Shown: positions 31,563 to 44,470, numbered from the stretch's first letter. The stretch: 64,000 nucleotides of DNA from Kryptolebias marmoratus (GCF_001649575.2 NC_051434.1:24478817-24542816); one strand, 5' to 3'. The notes: a model not told the origin generated them from the letters alone. Program-made: numbers and translations.

Positions 31563-32297
31563 TGACAAGGCAAGACTTGGCAGGATTCAGATCAGGCACA
31601 CACCGACAAAGTTTTAAGATGTTTATTGTCAATGGACCAATAGCAGGAACAAAGTCTCTGGACTGGACACTCACGTGACCGCTTGGAAACGGGACCGGAA
31701 CAGGTAAGTCCTCCATGAGCTGCTGCTTGGATCTGAACGGGGACGTCCAAAAGGGGCTGAGGCGAGAGGGGAAATCCAAGTCCAGACAGGGGGTCGATAC
31801 CAGTAAATCCGTGAGTAGAAGCCAAATCCAAAAGGGACAAATCCAAGAGGCGAAGTCCAGAGAAACGTAGCGAGGTCGAGTACCAGGAAGCAGAGTCCGA
31901 TAAGGTGTCCAGAAAGGGGCAGGCAAGAGACGTGGGTCGAGAAACAGGCAAGGGTCGTGATCAGGCAAAGTCATGGATAGTATGCTGGACATCTACTGGC
32001 TTGAANNNNNNNNNNNNNNNNNNNNNNNNNNNNNNNNNNNNNNNNNNNNNNNNNNNNNNNNNNNNNNNNNNNNNNNNNNNNNNNNNNNNNNNNNNNNNNN
32101 NNNNNNNNNNNNNNNNNNNNNNNNNNNNNNNNNNNNNNNNNNNNNNNNNNNNNNNNNNNNNNNNNNNNNNNNNNNNNNNNNNNNNNNNNNNNNNNNNNNN
32201 NNNNNNNNNNNNNNNNNNNNAACTGGGAGTAGGAAGTTAAGTGGCTGTGGCATGACTAGAGACAAGAGGCGTGGCAGGAACAGATGGAACTGTGACA
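31563..32297 (-). repeat. Gypsy 3' LTR (contains N gap 32006-32220)
   Basis: TGACAAGG...CTGTGACA with TG/CA ends. The gap starts directly after ACTGGCTTGAA, the same point as in the partner LTR, which suggests an internal tandem repeat that broke assembly. Confidence 0.9.
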
Positions 32298-32335
32298 GAG
32301 CCCCCCACTAAGGGCCCGGCTCCTGACGGGCCGCC

Positions 32336-34467
32336 TGGTTGACCCGGATGAGCCCTGTGGAAGTCTCTTATTAAAGTTTTGTCCAAAATGTCTTTGGCGG
32401 GGACCCAGGAACGTTCTTCTGGGCCGTATCCCTCCCAATCGACCAAGTAGTGAACGCTTCGGCCCCAACGTCTGGAACGTAGGAGCCTCTTGACGGTGTA
32501 GACTGGCCCGCCATCGATGAACCGGGCGGGTGGAGGGGTCTGGAGGAGGGACTGAGTCCAGACGTCTTCAGTGGCTTGACTCTTGAGACATGGAATGTGG
32601 GATGGAACCTGGTAGATCTGGGTAGTTGGAGCCTGACGGCGACGGGGTTGATGACCTTGGATATGGGGAATGGACCGATGAACCTGGGCGAGAGCTTGCG
32701 TGATTCGACTCTGAGGGGAAGATCTCGGGTCGACAGCCACACCTTCTGCCCTGGCTGGTAATCCGGCTGCTTGGATCGCCTTCGGTTCGCTGCGCAGGAG
32801 TACACCGCTGACATCTTGAGCAGAGCTTTTCTGGCCCTGGCCCAGGTCCGACGACACCTGTGGGCTGCAGCATAGGCCGAAGGGACCCCAGCTGCTCTCT
32901 CCTGGAGGGTGAAGATGGGAGGCTGGAACCCATACACCGTGTAAAACGGGGAGAGACCTGTGACGGCAGAAGGCAGAGAGTTCATTGAATATTCCACCCA
33001 GGGCAGGCTGGCGGACCACTTAGCTGGTTCGTTTGAGCAGAGTAGCCGGAGTTTGGTCTCTATCTCCTGATTGGCTCGCTCCGTTTGTCCATCGGTCTGC
33101 GGGTGGAATCCTGAAGAGAGACTGACAGTAACTCCCAATAGGTCACAAAACTCTCGCCAGAATCGTGAAATGAATTGAGGCCCACGGTCAGATACTATGT
33201 CCTTAGGGATACCGTGGAGCCTAAATACCTCTCTCGCCATGATCTCAGACAGTTCCTTTGACGTGGGGAGTTTCTTAAGGGGAACAAGGTGAACCATCTT
33301 TGAAAATCTGTCGACAATAGTTAGAATCACAGAATTACCAGAAGACGTGGGCAGACCTGTGATGAAGTCCATGGCTATGTGAGACCATGGTCGAGAGGGA
33401 ATAGGGAGTGGGTGTAACAATCCCGCTGGGCGACGACGTGACACTTTGGCCTGAGCACACTGAGGACAGGCGGAAACAAACTCCCGGACATCCTTGCTGA
33501 GGGAGTCCCACCAGAACTGGGACTTGACAACTGACAGGGTCTTGGTGATTCCTGGATGACAAAATAACTTTGAGTTATGGCAAAACGTGAGTACCTGACT
33601 TCTTAACTGCGGAGGGACAAACATGAAGTCCGCGGGGCAAGATGAAGGGACTGGATGACCCTGAAGAGCCTGACGGAGGTCCTCCTCCAACCTTGTGATG
33701 GATAGACGGACGGTGCGGGGCAAGATGAACTCCTCTGACTGAGCATCCTTCTCCATCTGACCTCCCTCGTGGACCCGTGATAACGCATCTGCCTTCACGT
33801 TTTTCTCTCCAGGTCTGTAAGTAAGATGAAAAGTGAATCGAGAGAAAAATAGGGCCCACCTGGCTTGACGAGAGCTCAGTCTTTTTGCAGTTTTTAAGTA
33901 CTCCAGGTTTTTGTGATCCGTCCAAATAATGAATGGCTTCTTGGCCCCCTCCAGCCAATGTCTCCACTCCTCCAAAGCCAGTTTAACCGCCAGCAGTTCT
34001 CTTTCGCCAACGTCGTAGTTCCTCTCCGCACTAGATAACCTTTTGGAGAAGAATGCACAGGGATGAAGTAGGTTATCTTCAAAAACTTGACTTAGTACAG
34101 CTCCGACCCCTGAGCAAGAGGCGTCAACTTCGACGATGAATTGTTTCTCTTCATCTGGAGAGTGGAGAATAGGAGCCTGGGTGAACGAGTCCCTGAGATG
34201 ATCGAAGGCTGCCTGAGCCTCCTGGTTCCATAAGAACGGATTCTTATCAGAAGTGAGTGCATGGAGTGGAGCAGCGATCTGACTAAAATTTCTAATAAAC
34301 TTTCTATAAAAGTTTGCAAACCCTAGGAACCGCTGAAGACCCTTTCGGTCACATGGTACAGGCCATTCATGGATTGCAGTACCTTTAGATTGATCCATTG
34401 AGACCTTGTCCGGTCGAAATGTTAAACCCCAAAAATGAGGTAGCTGTCTGACATAGAAAATTCTCAT
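32336..34467 (-). pseudogene. Gypsy pol, 3' part: RNase H, integrase, chromodomain
   Basis: The open frame 32371-34467 covers the RT thumb ([12 protein letters not shown]), RNase H ([23 protein letters not shown]), the H2C2 finger (HPGITKTL..., CPQC) and the integrase core with the DDE triad around [15 protein letters not shown] and NQEIE. A chromodomain ([14 protein letters not shown]...VDWEGYG) lies at about 32336-32520 in a different frame, so a frame change separates it from the integrase. Chromodomains of this kind direct integration into chromatin. At about 34465 a second frame change cuts this part from the upstream RT. Confidence 0.85.
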
Positions 34468-35588
34468 TTTTCCGCTTTTACAAAGAGTTTGTTTTGCAAG
34501 AGTCTGAGGAGAACTCTCCTAACATGGTCCTTATGGGATGTGAGATCTCGAGAGAACATGAGAATATCGTTGAGATAAACGAAGACAAATTGGTTAATCA
34601 TATCTCGTAAGAGATCGTTAACCAGGGACTGAAACACGGCAGGGGCATTGGTAAGGCCAAAAGGCATTACAAGATACTCGTAATGGCCCGAAGGAGTATT
34701 GAACGCCGTTTTCCACTCGTCCCCCTCTCTTATTCGGACCAAATGGTAGGCGTTACGTAAATCAAGCTTGGTAAAGTATTTGGCCCCTTGAATCAGGTCA
34801 AAAGCAGATGACATTAACGGTAGCGGATATTTGTTTTTTATGGTGATGTTATTTAGGCCTCTATAATCAATACAGGGTCTTAGGGACCCATCTTTCTTTG
34901 AAACAAAGAAAAACCCTGCTCCTGCTGGTGAAACCGATGGTCTAATGATTCCTGCCTGTAGGCTCTCTTTGATGTACTTTGCCATGGCTTCCTGTTCGGG
35001 CCGAGACAATGAGAACAACCGACCACGCGGCGGAACAGACCCAGGAAGGAGGTCAATGGGGCAGTCATAGGGTCTATGGGGTGGCAATGATGTGGCCTTA
35101 ACTTTGTTAAATACCTCCTTGAGGTCATGGTACTCAGGTGGTACTTTGGAGATATCTGGATACACATCGGGCCTGATCACGGGTACCTCTGGAGCTAGGA
35201 CAGCGTCCAGCAGGCAGGATGCAGAACACTGATCGGCCCATCCTGTGATCTCTCGTTTGACCCAGTCAATACGGGGATTATGTTTCTTTAGCCAGGTTGC
35301 TCCTAGAATGACAGGAAGATCAGGTGAATGAATAACAAAGAATCTGAGAGTTTCATGATGGTTTCCACACACAGATAACTGAACAGGCTTTGTTTCAAAA
35401 TTATCCTGATTCAGCACATGACCATCGAGTGCTGTGATTTGGTGATCATGACTAGAAGGAAGGAACTCGATGCCAAGAGACTTAGCGAAGGTTTTGTCTA
35501 TGAATTCAGAGTCAGCCCCTGAGTCAATAAACACCCGAGTGGATGTTTTGCTACCCTGAATAGAAAGCTCTGCCGGAAGGATAAGCAT
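34464..35588 (-). pseudogene. Gypsy pol, 5' part: protease and reverse transcriptase
   Basis: The protease motif [11 protein letters not shown] and RT core blocks ([49 protein letters not shown]) are present. The catalytic box reads YLND where the family has YLDD: codon AAC at 34569-34571 instead of GAC, which should abolish polymerase activity. The frame ends in a stop at about 34464 because of a small deletion. Confidence 0.88.
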
Positions 35589-35638
35589 GGAGGAGAATCT
35601 GGGGTGACTTACTGGGCTCAGCAGGACTCTCCTGGATC

Positions 35639-36541
35639 CTACTGAGCCTGGTCTTTTACTGGACAGCTTCGTACTGCGTGATCCTTAGAGCCGCAGTAGA
35701 AACATAAATTGCCTGCTCTTCGTCTATTATGTTCCTCCACAGAAAGCTTGGTTCTCCCTAACTGCATGGGCTCTGTTGGAGGATCGCCGCCATCCGCCTT
35801 GCCTGAGTCCTGTGGAGCGAGGGACCTGTAGCTTGACATGTGACTCCTAGAAACCGGGTTATTTAATTTCTCCTGCTTGCGTTCTGACAGACGCTGGTCA
35901 ATCCTGGTAGCCAGTTCCTCCAAATCCCTTAAGCTTGAGGGGCGATCTCGAGTGGCTAGTTCGTCTTTTATCTCCTTTTTCAGTCCTTGAAAAAACACAT
36001 CCGTCAGAGCTGGATCGTTCCACTGGCTATCAGCAGCTAGCGTGTGGAAGTCAATAATATAATCGGTAACACTTCTTCTCCCTTGCCTTAGTGTGAAAAG
36101 TTTACGAGCTGCGTCTCGTTCAGGTGCCATAGGATCAAAGACTCTTCGTAAGTCTTTGTAAATATAACAAAAATGGGAGTCACGTTGCCATTCTGCGGTG
36201 CCCCAAAGTTTAGCTTTGCCTGAAAGCAGTGATATGACGTAAGCAACCTTCGCTCGCTCAGATGGAAACGAGGAAGGCTGCAGCTAAAAGTGTATCTCAC
36301 ACTGCGTCAAGAATGGTCTGCATTGTTTGGACTCACCGGTGAATTTCTCGGGCGGAGGAAGTTTCGGTTCGTGCATCGGTGACACGAACGAACGAGTAGC
36401 AGCTGGTAGAGCTTGAGAAACAGCATCTACTCAGGAACACGACAGGTCGCGGATTAACCGCATCATTTCCTGCATGTTTGTCTGTAGCCCGGAAATGGCT
36501 CCGTTGACGTTGCCTCGCCAGCGCTGCTCGTCTGAATCCAT
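35639..36541 (-). pseudogene. Gypsy gag with in-frame stops
   Basis: The start is near 36541 (MDSDEQRWRGN). A stop follows after 36 codons (near 36431), and another lies near 36283. The open part 35639-36130 carries the capsid-like stretch and a zinc knuckle [17 protein letters not shown] (C-x2-C-x4-H-x4-C). Gag would package the RNA in an intact relative. Confidence 0.8.
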
Positions 36542-36561
36542 TTCGTTTGGCCAGATTATTC

Positions 36562-37430
36562 TGACAAGGCAGGACTTGGCAGGATTTAGATCAGGCACAC
36601 ACCGACAAAGTTTTAAGATGTTTATTGTCAACGGACCAATAGCAGGAACAAAGTCTCTGGACTGGACACTCACGTGACCGCTTGGAAACGGGACCGGAAC
36701 AGGTAAGTCCTCCGTGAGCTGCTGCTCGGATCCGAACGGGGACGTCCAAAAGGGGCTGAGGTGAGAGGGGAAATCCAAGTCCAGACAGGGGGTCGATACC
36801 AGTAAATCCGTGAGTAGAAGCCAAATCCAAAAGGGACAAATCCAAGAGGCGAAGTCCAGAGAAACGTAGCGAGGTCGAGTACCAGGAAGCAGAGTCCGAT
36901 AAGGTGTCCAGAAAGGGGCAGGCAAGAGACGTGGGTCGAGAAACAGGCAAGGGTCGTGATCAGGCAAAGTCATGGATAGTATGCTGGACATCTACTGGCT
37001 TGAANNNNNNNNNNNNNNNNNNNNNNNNNNNNNNNNNNNNNNNNNNNNNNNNNNNNNNNNNNNNNNNNNNNNNNNNNNNNNNNNNNNNNNNNNNNNNNNN
37101 NNNNNNNNNNNNNNNNNNNNNNNNNNNNNNNNNNNNNNNNNNNNNNNNNNNNNNNNNNNNNNNNNNNNNNNNNNNNNNNNNNNNNNNNNNNNNNNNNNNN
37201 NNNNNNNNNNNNNNNNNNNNNNNNNNNNNNNNNNNNNNNNNNNNNNNNNNNNNNNNNNNNNNNNNNNNNNNNNNNNNNNNNNNNNNNNNNNNNNNNNNNN
37301 NNNNNNNNNNNNNNNNNNNNNNNNNNNNNNNNNNNNNNNNNNNNNNNNNNNNNNNNNNNNNNNGGAAAGTTACTTGGCTGTGGCATGACTAGAGGCAAGA
37401 GGCGTGGCAGGAACAGATGGAACTGTGACA
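36562..37430 (-). repeat. Gypsy 5' LTR (contains N gap 37005-37363)
   Basis: Same ends as the partner LTR. 443 bases align to the left LTR with no indel and seven transitions before the gap. Confidence 0.9.
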
Positions 37431-38353
37431 ATAATATGGGATAAAAGAAGATTCAGAAGGAAAAGAGATGATCCCGTTTATTACAGACTTTTTAAAATCT
37501 GCACTGAAGCTGTCTGAAGACATGGAGATTCGCATTGAGAGAGCTCACAGAGCCACAGCTCCGAAGCCGAAACCAGCAACACCACCGAGATCCATAATAG
37601 TACGCTTCTTGGATTTCAATGTTAAACAGATGGTGCTACAACATGCATGGAAGCAACGGGACGTGGAGTTTCGGTGAATCAAAGTTTACTTTGACCAGGA
37701 CTACTCCCCCGAGGTGCAAAGAAAACGAAAACAAGTACGTGAAGTGATTAAAAAACTAAAGGAGCGCAACATCAGGGCACAATCGCCATATCCGGCCTAA
37801 CTTAGACTGTTCCTGGATAAGAGTGTCAAGACTTTCCCTTCTTTACTCGAGGCCCAATCCACTCTGAAGGATCTCGGGATCCCTGTGGAGGTGGATGATC
37901 GGGACACTTTGGAGAGAGAATTACTACCTGACAGATGGCAGACCCAGGGGAGACGGGAGAAGGCTGATCAAAATCTGAACACCATGGACATCAGGGCCAT
38001 TATAAACTCTGTGGATCAACAGAAGGAGGGCTGAGACGGTAACGTACTCCTGGCTGTGCCCCCAGTCTAGCCGTCATCTCAACCAACGGTGGAGTGTTTA
38101 AGAATATAAATAAGGACATGCAGATATAATACTGTTAATATTTCTAAAATATCAGTCGGCGTGTACAGGGTGAGTGTTTTCTCTCTAACAGGGCATTTAA
38201 GGCAGCAAAGAGTTGGAGACTATGTGGACTGCTGCCTACACACTATGTGTACCCCACCCAGGGAGATCACCCTCCCTGTCCATTTTACATCAGGAGTGTG
38301 CTGCCTGTGTTATCCAAAAGGGCAGCACATGGAATAATTGGAAGTTCTTTAAG

Positions 38354-39247
38354 NNNNNNNNNNNNNNNNNNNNNNNNNNNNNNNNNNNNNNNNNNNNNNN
38401 NNNNNNNNNNNNNNNNNNNNNNNNNNNNNNNNNNNNNNNNNNNNNNNNNNNNNNNNNNNNNNNNNNNNNNNNNNNNNNNNNNNNNNNNNNNNNNNNNNNN
38501 NNNNNNNNNNNNNNNNNNNNNNNNNNNNNNNNNNNNNNNNNNNNNNNNNNNNNNNNNNNNNNNNNNNNNNNNNNNNNNNNNNNNNNNNNNNNNNNNNNNN
38601 NNNNNNNNNNNNNNNNNNNNNNNNNNNNNNNNNNNNNNNNNNNNNNNNNNNNNNNNNNNNNNNNNNNNNNNNNNNNNNNNNNNNNNNNNNNNNNNNNNNN
38701 NNNNNNNNNNNNNNNNNNNNNNNNNNNNNNNNNNNNNNNNNNNNNNNNNNNNNNNNNNNNNNNNNNNNNNNNNNNNNNNNNNNNNNNNNNNNNNNNNNNN
38801 NNNNNNNNNNNNNNNNNNNNNNNNNNNNNNNNNNNNNNNNNNNNNNNNNNNNNNNNNNNNNNNNNNNNNNNNNNNNNNNNNNNNNNNNNNNNNNNNNNNN
38901 NNNNNNNNNNNNNNNNNNNNNNNNNNNNNNNNNNNNNNNNNNNNNNNNNNNNNNNNNNNNNNNNNNNNNNNNNNNNNNNNNNNNNNNNNNNNNNNNNNNN
39001 NNNNNNNNNNNNNNNNNNNNNNNNNNNNNNNNNNNNNNNNNNNNNNNNNNNNNNNNNNNNNNNNAGGAGGCCCAGGGGAAGACCCAGGACACGCTGGAGG
39101 GACTATGTTTCTCGGCTGGCCTGGGAACGCCTTGGGATTCCCCCGGAGGAGCTGGCCCAAGTGGCTGGGGAGAGGGAAGTCTGGGTCTCCTTCCTTAGGC
39201 TGCTAGCCCCGTGACCCGACCCCGGATAAGCGGAAGAAGATGGATGG
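38354..39247 (+). mobile_element. Rex3 copy 1 (mostly in an N gap)
   Basis: The visible 3' end (39065-39247) encodes RPRTRWRDYVSRLAWERLGI and ends GGATAAGCGGAAGAAGATGG followed by ATGGA, the Rex3 3' tail. Its left edge is hidden in the gap 38354-39064. The host LINE resumes at about 39248. Confidence 0.75.
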
Positions 39248-41178
39248 AACTGTACAATTGGGCTTCTACAAGAAACTCATTTAAATGAGGCAGAACATGC
39301 TAAATTAAAGAGAGAGTGTGTGGGGCAGATATTCAGTGCATCCTATAAAAACCTTAAAAAAGGGGAGTAGCTATACTGTGTCATAAATCTTTATGCTCTA
39401 TTTACACCCCAAATCAGGATAAAGCTCAAACTTTAGCGGGACATTCGAAGGGAATAATTGTTTTGTGTGGAGACTTTAATTGTGTCTTGAACCACTACGT
39501 GGACAAATTTCCATTTGAACAAAAATATCAAGTATCACAAACAAAAGAATTGAAGAATTTGCTAGAGGAGATGGGGCTTGTTGAAGTATGGCGGGCAAAA
39601 CATCCAGAGGTCAGAGATTATACACATTTCTCAAAAGTTCATAAGAGCCACTCTAGAATTGACTTATTTTGTGTTCCCAAAGAAGACTTCCATAGAGTAG
39701 TGAAATGTCATATCGAACCTCAAACTATTTCAGATCATGGACCTGTGATAATGTCTTTAAATGTGGACCTAGAGAAACCTTTAAAGTTATGGAGATTAAA
39801 TGTATCACTTTTAAATATTCCAGAGACAATCCAATATATAAAAGATGAACTCAATTTCTTTCTCGATACTAATGATAAGGACATGATTTCCCTTCTATTC
39901 TATGGGACACAGCCAAAGCATACCTGAGGGGCATAATTATTTCATTTTCTTCAAAAATTAAAAAAGATTGTGAGAAAAACAAGAAAATTTACAAGAACAA
40001 ATTAGGAAACTTGAAACTGAACATAATAGAACAAATAGTGACATTGTATTACAGGAACTGAAAAAATGTAGACAAGATTTGAATGACTTACTAACTTACA
40101 TGGCAGAGGGTGCGTTACACTTCGCCAACCAAAAATATTATGAACAAGGAAACAAAGCAAGTAGAATTTTGGCAGGCATTTCAGTTAAGGAAGTCGCAGG
40201 CAACTCAAACTTTCCAAAAAGTTGCATGCCCAATATCCAAAAAACTAGTATCCCACCCCAAAGAAATAGCAAACGCATTTTCGAAATACTACAAATAATT
40301 ATATGAATCTGTGACAACTCCCAACAAAGTAGATAAAATCCAGCAGTTTTTTCATTAAGTTTCTTAACAAACTTAATGATGATGAGGCTAAAGCATTGGT
40401 GGGGACAATTACCGAAGAAGAGATTAAGTCTGTTATAGGAAAGCTTAAAAATAATAAATCACCTGGAGCTGATGGGTTTCCAGGAGAATTTTATAAATGC
40501 TTTTAGGCTGAACTTATTCCACTCTTATGCAGAGTGTTTAATTATGCTTTAAGATCCAAGGATCCACCCAAAACATGGGCGGAAGCAATTATCTCTGTCA
40601 TACACAAAGAAGGTAAAGACCCCACACAATGTGCCTCTTATAGACCAATAAGTTTACTGTGTAATGACGTCAAGATTTTAAGTGCCATCATGGCCAGAAG
40701 GCTACAAAAGTTTATTAATAAACCTATTAACCCCGACCAGACGGGCTTTATACCCAACAGACTCGGAATAAATAATATCAGACGTACCTTAAACATCATA
40801 ACAGTTGGCCAACAAAACCCACACCCATCAATGCTTCTTGGCCTGGATGCCGAGAAAGCATTCGATCGGGTGGATTGGATGTTCCTGAAACAGGCCTTTT
40901 CGGAGATGGGTTTTGATGAAAATTGTATTAGTTGGTTTGAAGTACTGTATTCCAATCCAACTTCTAGAGTACGTGTTAATGGTTTTCTGTCTGAAAAGTT
41001 TCCCTTAAAAAGAGGAATACGCCAAGGAGGCTGCCTATCACCAATTTTGTTTGCTATTAGTATAGAACCTTTAGCAGAGTTAATTAGGACAGATCCATCA
41101 GTCTTAGGTATATCAGATAAAATTAGGACCCACAAGTTGTTACTGTATGCTGACGATGTCATATTGTATATTAGGGAC

Positions 41179-42357
41179 TGTGAAGTGAAACTTTAATATA
41201 GACACTCCTTACCAGTTAGAATCATGTATTAATGTTCTGTAATTCTATTGATTGTATTAACCTGAGGATGAGTGCAACGGGTGAGGTCATGTGAGTTTGT
41301 GATGTACGTGACTACCGGTACCAACTACGAAGATAACGAGGTCTGGAGGAGTCAGCTAATTAGGAACCGAAACCCACTCGAAGAAAACCATCTGCAGAAG
41401 ATGGAGAAAAACAAGTCCATATACAGGGTTCCGGAAAGATGACCGAAGGAGGATGGGCCAGTTCTTTGCTTAGGTTTAAATGCTATGTTTTAGAGATTTA
41501 GCTCAGTTATCTTCTGGTGTTCCTGCTGTGAGCTGGTAAGGAGTGTCTCCCTTAGTACTAAGGCTAATAAATCTTTTAAACTGAAGATACTTGTGGCAAT
41601 CTACCACCTGTACACGCTCTGTTTCCTTGGCTCTTCTCATTGGCTGGCTCTCTAATTATTCTCAGCTGCAGCAGGTTTCCTTCACGAGGCTCCAGGGTTC
41701 TTAAGGCAGTGGCAGAGAGCAGTTCGTCACTGATGCATCGTGTACATTGGGTAAACAATCTCAGCCTGAAACCTGGTGTAAAAGATTCTGAAAAGTACTT
41801 ACCTGTATTTGTTCTTTGTTGTACTTACTAGTTGCTCCGTCTCTGCTTGTCATGCCTGTGCCTGGGAATACCTTACCTGGAAGTTCAGCCTGATACCAAC
41901 CTGTGTCCAGCTTTCCACCCCCACGGTGTAAATACTCACCTTCTGGATCGGAAACCACGACCACCGGGACTCCACTAACCTGCACTGTGTATATACTCAC
42001 CTGGGATTCCTGGAACCGCACCCCCGTGCCCACACCCTGCCACCCACTGTAAGCCTCCCTCATTTGAACTAACCTCTGAACCACAATCGAACCAAGAGAC
42101 TAACCCAAGTGACTTATCCTTTTCAGATCCTGGTTCTTTCCCTACCCCGGTCCCAAATAAACTCACTTACCTTGTAAATCTGTCTCCTGTGTCTGTTCGT
42201 CTCCTGGGTGCTCACATTTGGCAAAAACCTGAAAACCTAACAATACTTTTTCTGACCATTTTTGACTCCTGGTTTCTCTGTGCATTTTCCAGTCGATCAT
42301 GAGGAGAGGTTTTTTAGAGTTTGAGTTTAATTTAGGTAATATTTTGTCTCCTCAACA
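41179..42357 (+). repeat. ERV-like solo LTR 1
   Basis: TGTGAAGTG...CTCAACA with 4-bp flanks GGAC (41175-41178) and AGAC (42358-42361), one mismatch. An AATAAA lies near 41568. Without the nested LTR it is about 520 bp. The reverse complement of most of it forms solo LTR 2 (45720-46129). Four-base duplications are usual for gammaretrovirus-like (ERV1) elements, so I infer that origin; no viral gene is present. Confidence 0.65.
41592..42242 (+). repeat. Solo LTR of another retrotransposon, nested in ERV-like LTR 1
   Basis: TGTGGCAATC...ACCTAACA with 5-bp duplication ATACT (41587-41591, 42243-42247). An AATAAA near 42163 suits a plus orientation. The host LTR sequence continues exactly after it. 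Five-base duplication suggests a Ty3/gypsy or similar family. Confidence 0.8.
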
Positions 42358-42633
42358 AGACCCAATAATCTCTATACCAAATAATTTAAAATGCTTGGAA
42401 GACTGCAGTATAGTCTCAGGATACCAAGTAAATCAATCGAAATTGGAGGCCATGATGATAAAAGGGACTTGGCCCTCAGAATTATCCAAAATAGTTAATT
42501 TCAACAGGTCACCTAATGGGTTCCAATATTTGGGAATCAATATTACTACGGATATTTCCAAATTGTACAAAGCAAATTATGGGAAGCTATTGGATCAAAT
42601 TCAAAAGGATTTAGAAAGATGGGAAATTTTACC

Positions 42634-44470
42634 CAGGTGGACACCGGCGGTGAGGGATGCCATCAGGCTGACGAAGGAGTCCTATCGGGCATTTTTGGCC
42701 TGTGGGACTCCGGAAGCAGCTGATGGGTACCGGCAGTCCAAGCGGCATGCGGCTCGGGTGGTCGCTGAGGCAAAAACCCGGGCATGGGAGGAGTTTGGAG
42801 AGGCCATGGAAAAAGACTTCTGTATGGCTTCGAGGCGATTCTGGTCCACCATACGGCGTCTCAGGAGGGGAAAGCTGTGCAGCACCAACACTGTTTATAG
42901 TGAGGGTGGTGTGCTTCTGACCTCGACTCGGGACGTTGTGGGTCGGTGGGCCGAATACTTCCAAGACCTCCTTAATCCTACTGGCACATCTTCCATTGGG
43001 GAGGCGGAGCCTGGGAGCTTTGGGTCGTGCTCTCTAATCTCCGGTGCTGAGGTCACCGAGGTGGTTAAAAAGTTCCTCGGTGGCAAGGCTCCAGGATGAG
43101 ATTCGCCCGGAGTTCCTTAAGGCTCTGGATGTTGCAGGATTGTGTTGGTTAACGCGACTCTGCAATATTGCGTGGACATCGGGGGCAGTTCCTCTGGATT
43201 GGCAGACCAGGGTGGTGGTCCCCTTATTGAAAAAGGGGGACTGGAGGGTGTGTCCCAACTAAAGAGGGATCACACTCTTAAGCCTCCCTGGTAAGGTCTA
43301 TTCGGGGGCTCTGGAGAGGAGGATCTGTCAGATAGTTGAACCTCGGATTCAGGTAGCAGTGTGGTTTTTGTCCTGGTCGTGGAACACTGGACCAGCTCTA
43401 TACCCTCAGAAGGGTTCTTGAGGGTGCATGGGAGTTCGCCCAACCAGTCTACATGTGTTCTGTGGACTTGGAGAAGGCCCTCGGGGAGTCTTGTGGGGGG
43501 TACTCCAGGAGAATGGGGTACCGGGCCCTTTGATACGGGCTGTTAGGTCCCTATATGACCGGTGTCAGAGCTTGGTCCGCATTGCCGGCAGTAAGTTAGA
43601 CTCATTTCCGGTGAGAGTTGGACTCCGCCAAGGTTGCCCTTTGTCACCGATTCTGTTCATAACGTTTATGGACAGAATTTCTAGGCGCAGCCAAGGTGTT
43701 GAGGGGATCCGTTTTGGTGACCATAGGATTGCATCTCTGTTTTTTGCAGATGATGTGGTCCTATTGGCTTCATCAGACCGTGATCTACAGCTTTCAGTGG
43801 AGCGGTTCGCAACCGAGTGTGAAACGGCCGAGATGAGGATCAGTGCCTCCAAATTCGAGGCCATGGTCTTGAACCGGAAAAGGGTAGAGTGCCTTATCTG
43901 GGTCGGGGAAGATGTCCTGCCCCAAGTGGAGGAGTTTAAGTATCTCGGGGTGCAGCATCTGCAGTGAAGCGGGCATTGTACCGATCTGTCGTGGTGAAGA
44001 GAGAGCTGAGTCAAAAAGCGAAGCTCTCGATTTACCGGTCGATCTACGTTCCTACCCTCGTCTATGGTCACGAGCTTTGGGTAGTGACCGAATAAACGAG
44101 ATCGCGAATTCAAGTGGCTGAAATGAGTTTCCTCCGCAAGGTGTCTGGGCTCTCCCTTAGAGATAGGGTGAGAAGCTCGGTCATCCGGGACTCAGAGTAG
44201 AGCCGCTGCTCCTCCACGTCGAGAGGAGCCAGTTGAGGTGGCTTGGGCACCCTGGTGAGGTGTTCCAGGCTTGTCCTACCGGGAGTAGGCCCAGAGGAAG
44301 ACCCAGGACTCACTGGAGGTACTATGTTTCTCGGCTGGCCTGGGAACGCCTTGGGATTCCCCCGGAGGAGCTGGCCCAAGTGGCTGGGGAGAGGGAAGTC
44401 TGAGTTTCCCTGCTTAAGATGCTACCCCCGCGACCCGACCCTGGATAAGCGGAAGAGGATGGAATGGAAT
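42634..44470 (+). mobile_element. Rex3 copy 2, 5'-truncated
   Basis: RTE-clade LINE. Target duplication GGAAATTTTACC at 42622-42633 and 44471-44482. The RT blocks include RGITLLSLPGKVY, VGLRQGCPLSPILF and the catalytic FADD (near 43748). The segments TGGCAGACCAGGGTGGTGGT (43200) and TTGCCCTTTGTCACCG (43634) match, from memory, the sites of the standard Rex3 PCR primers. The frame is broken by stops near 43099 and 43259 and by later frame changes. It lacks the endonuclease part. The 3' end is GGATAAGCGGAAGAGGATGG then AATGGAAT. Confidence 0.85.

Larger units (their letters stand above)
31563..37430 (-). mobile_element. Ty3/gypsy chromovirus, complete but broken
   Basis: Whole element of 5.87 kb (two gaps included) with target duplication ATAAT (31558-31562, 37431-37435). 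Order on the minus strand: 5' LTR, gag, protease, RT, RNase H, integrase, chromodomain, 3' LTR. A purine-rich tract (AGTGGGGGGCTC on the minus strand, 32298-32309) abuts the 3' LTR. Over the 443 bases before the gap the two LTRs differ at seven sites, all transitions (about 1.6%), so the insertion looks fairly recent, although its genes carry stops and frame changes. Confidence 0.92.
31159..38034 (+). pseudogene. LINE ORF1 (RNA-binding chaperone type), split by the gypsy insertion
   Basis: The first part (31159-31562) has a coiled coil (KKRIDTLEERLNAAEERV) and ends in ENRLHRNN at the gypsy insertion. The second part (37436-38034) keeps MIPFITDFLKSAL, ERAHRA and the C-terminal LGIPVEVDDRDTLERELLP, typical of L1/Tx1 ORF1 with a Transposase_22 fold. 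Besides the 5.9-kb insertion there are a frame change at the junction and internal stops near 37675 and 37800. In an intact relative this protein trimerises and binds LINE RNA. Confidence 0.75.

Noticed and set aside
31592..31992. Open frames in the gypsy LTRs (119-186 codons, also 36431-36991)
   Set aside because: They repeat in both LTRs and are non-coding LTR sequence. Only the last 36 codons of the right one are the gag start.
38213..39214. 333-codon frame across the N gap
   Set aside because: Mostly translated Ns; only the last part is real Rex3 coding sequence.
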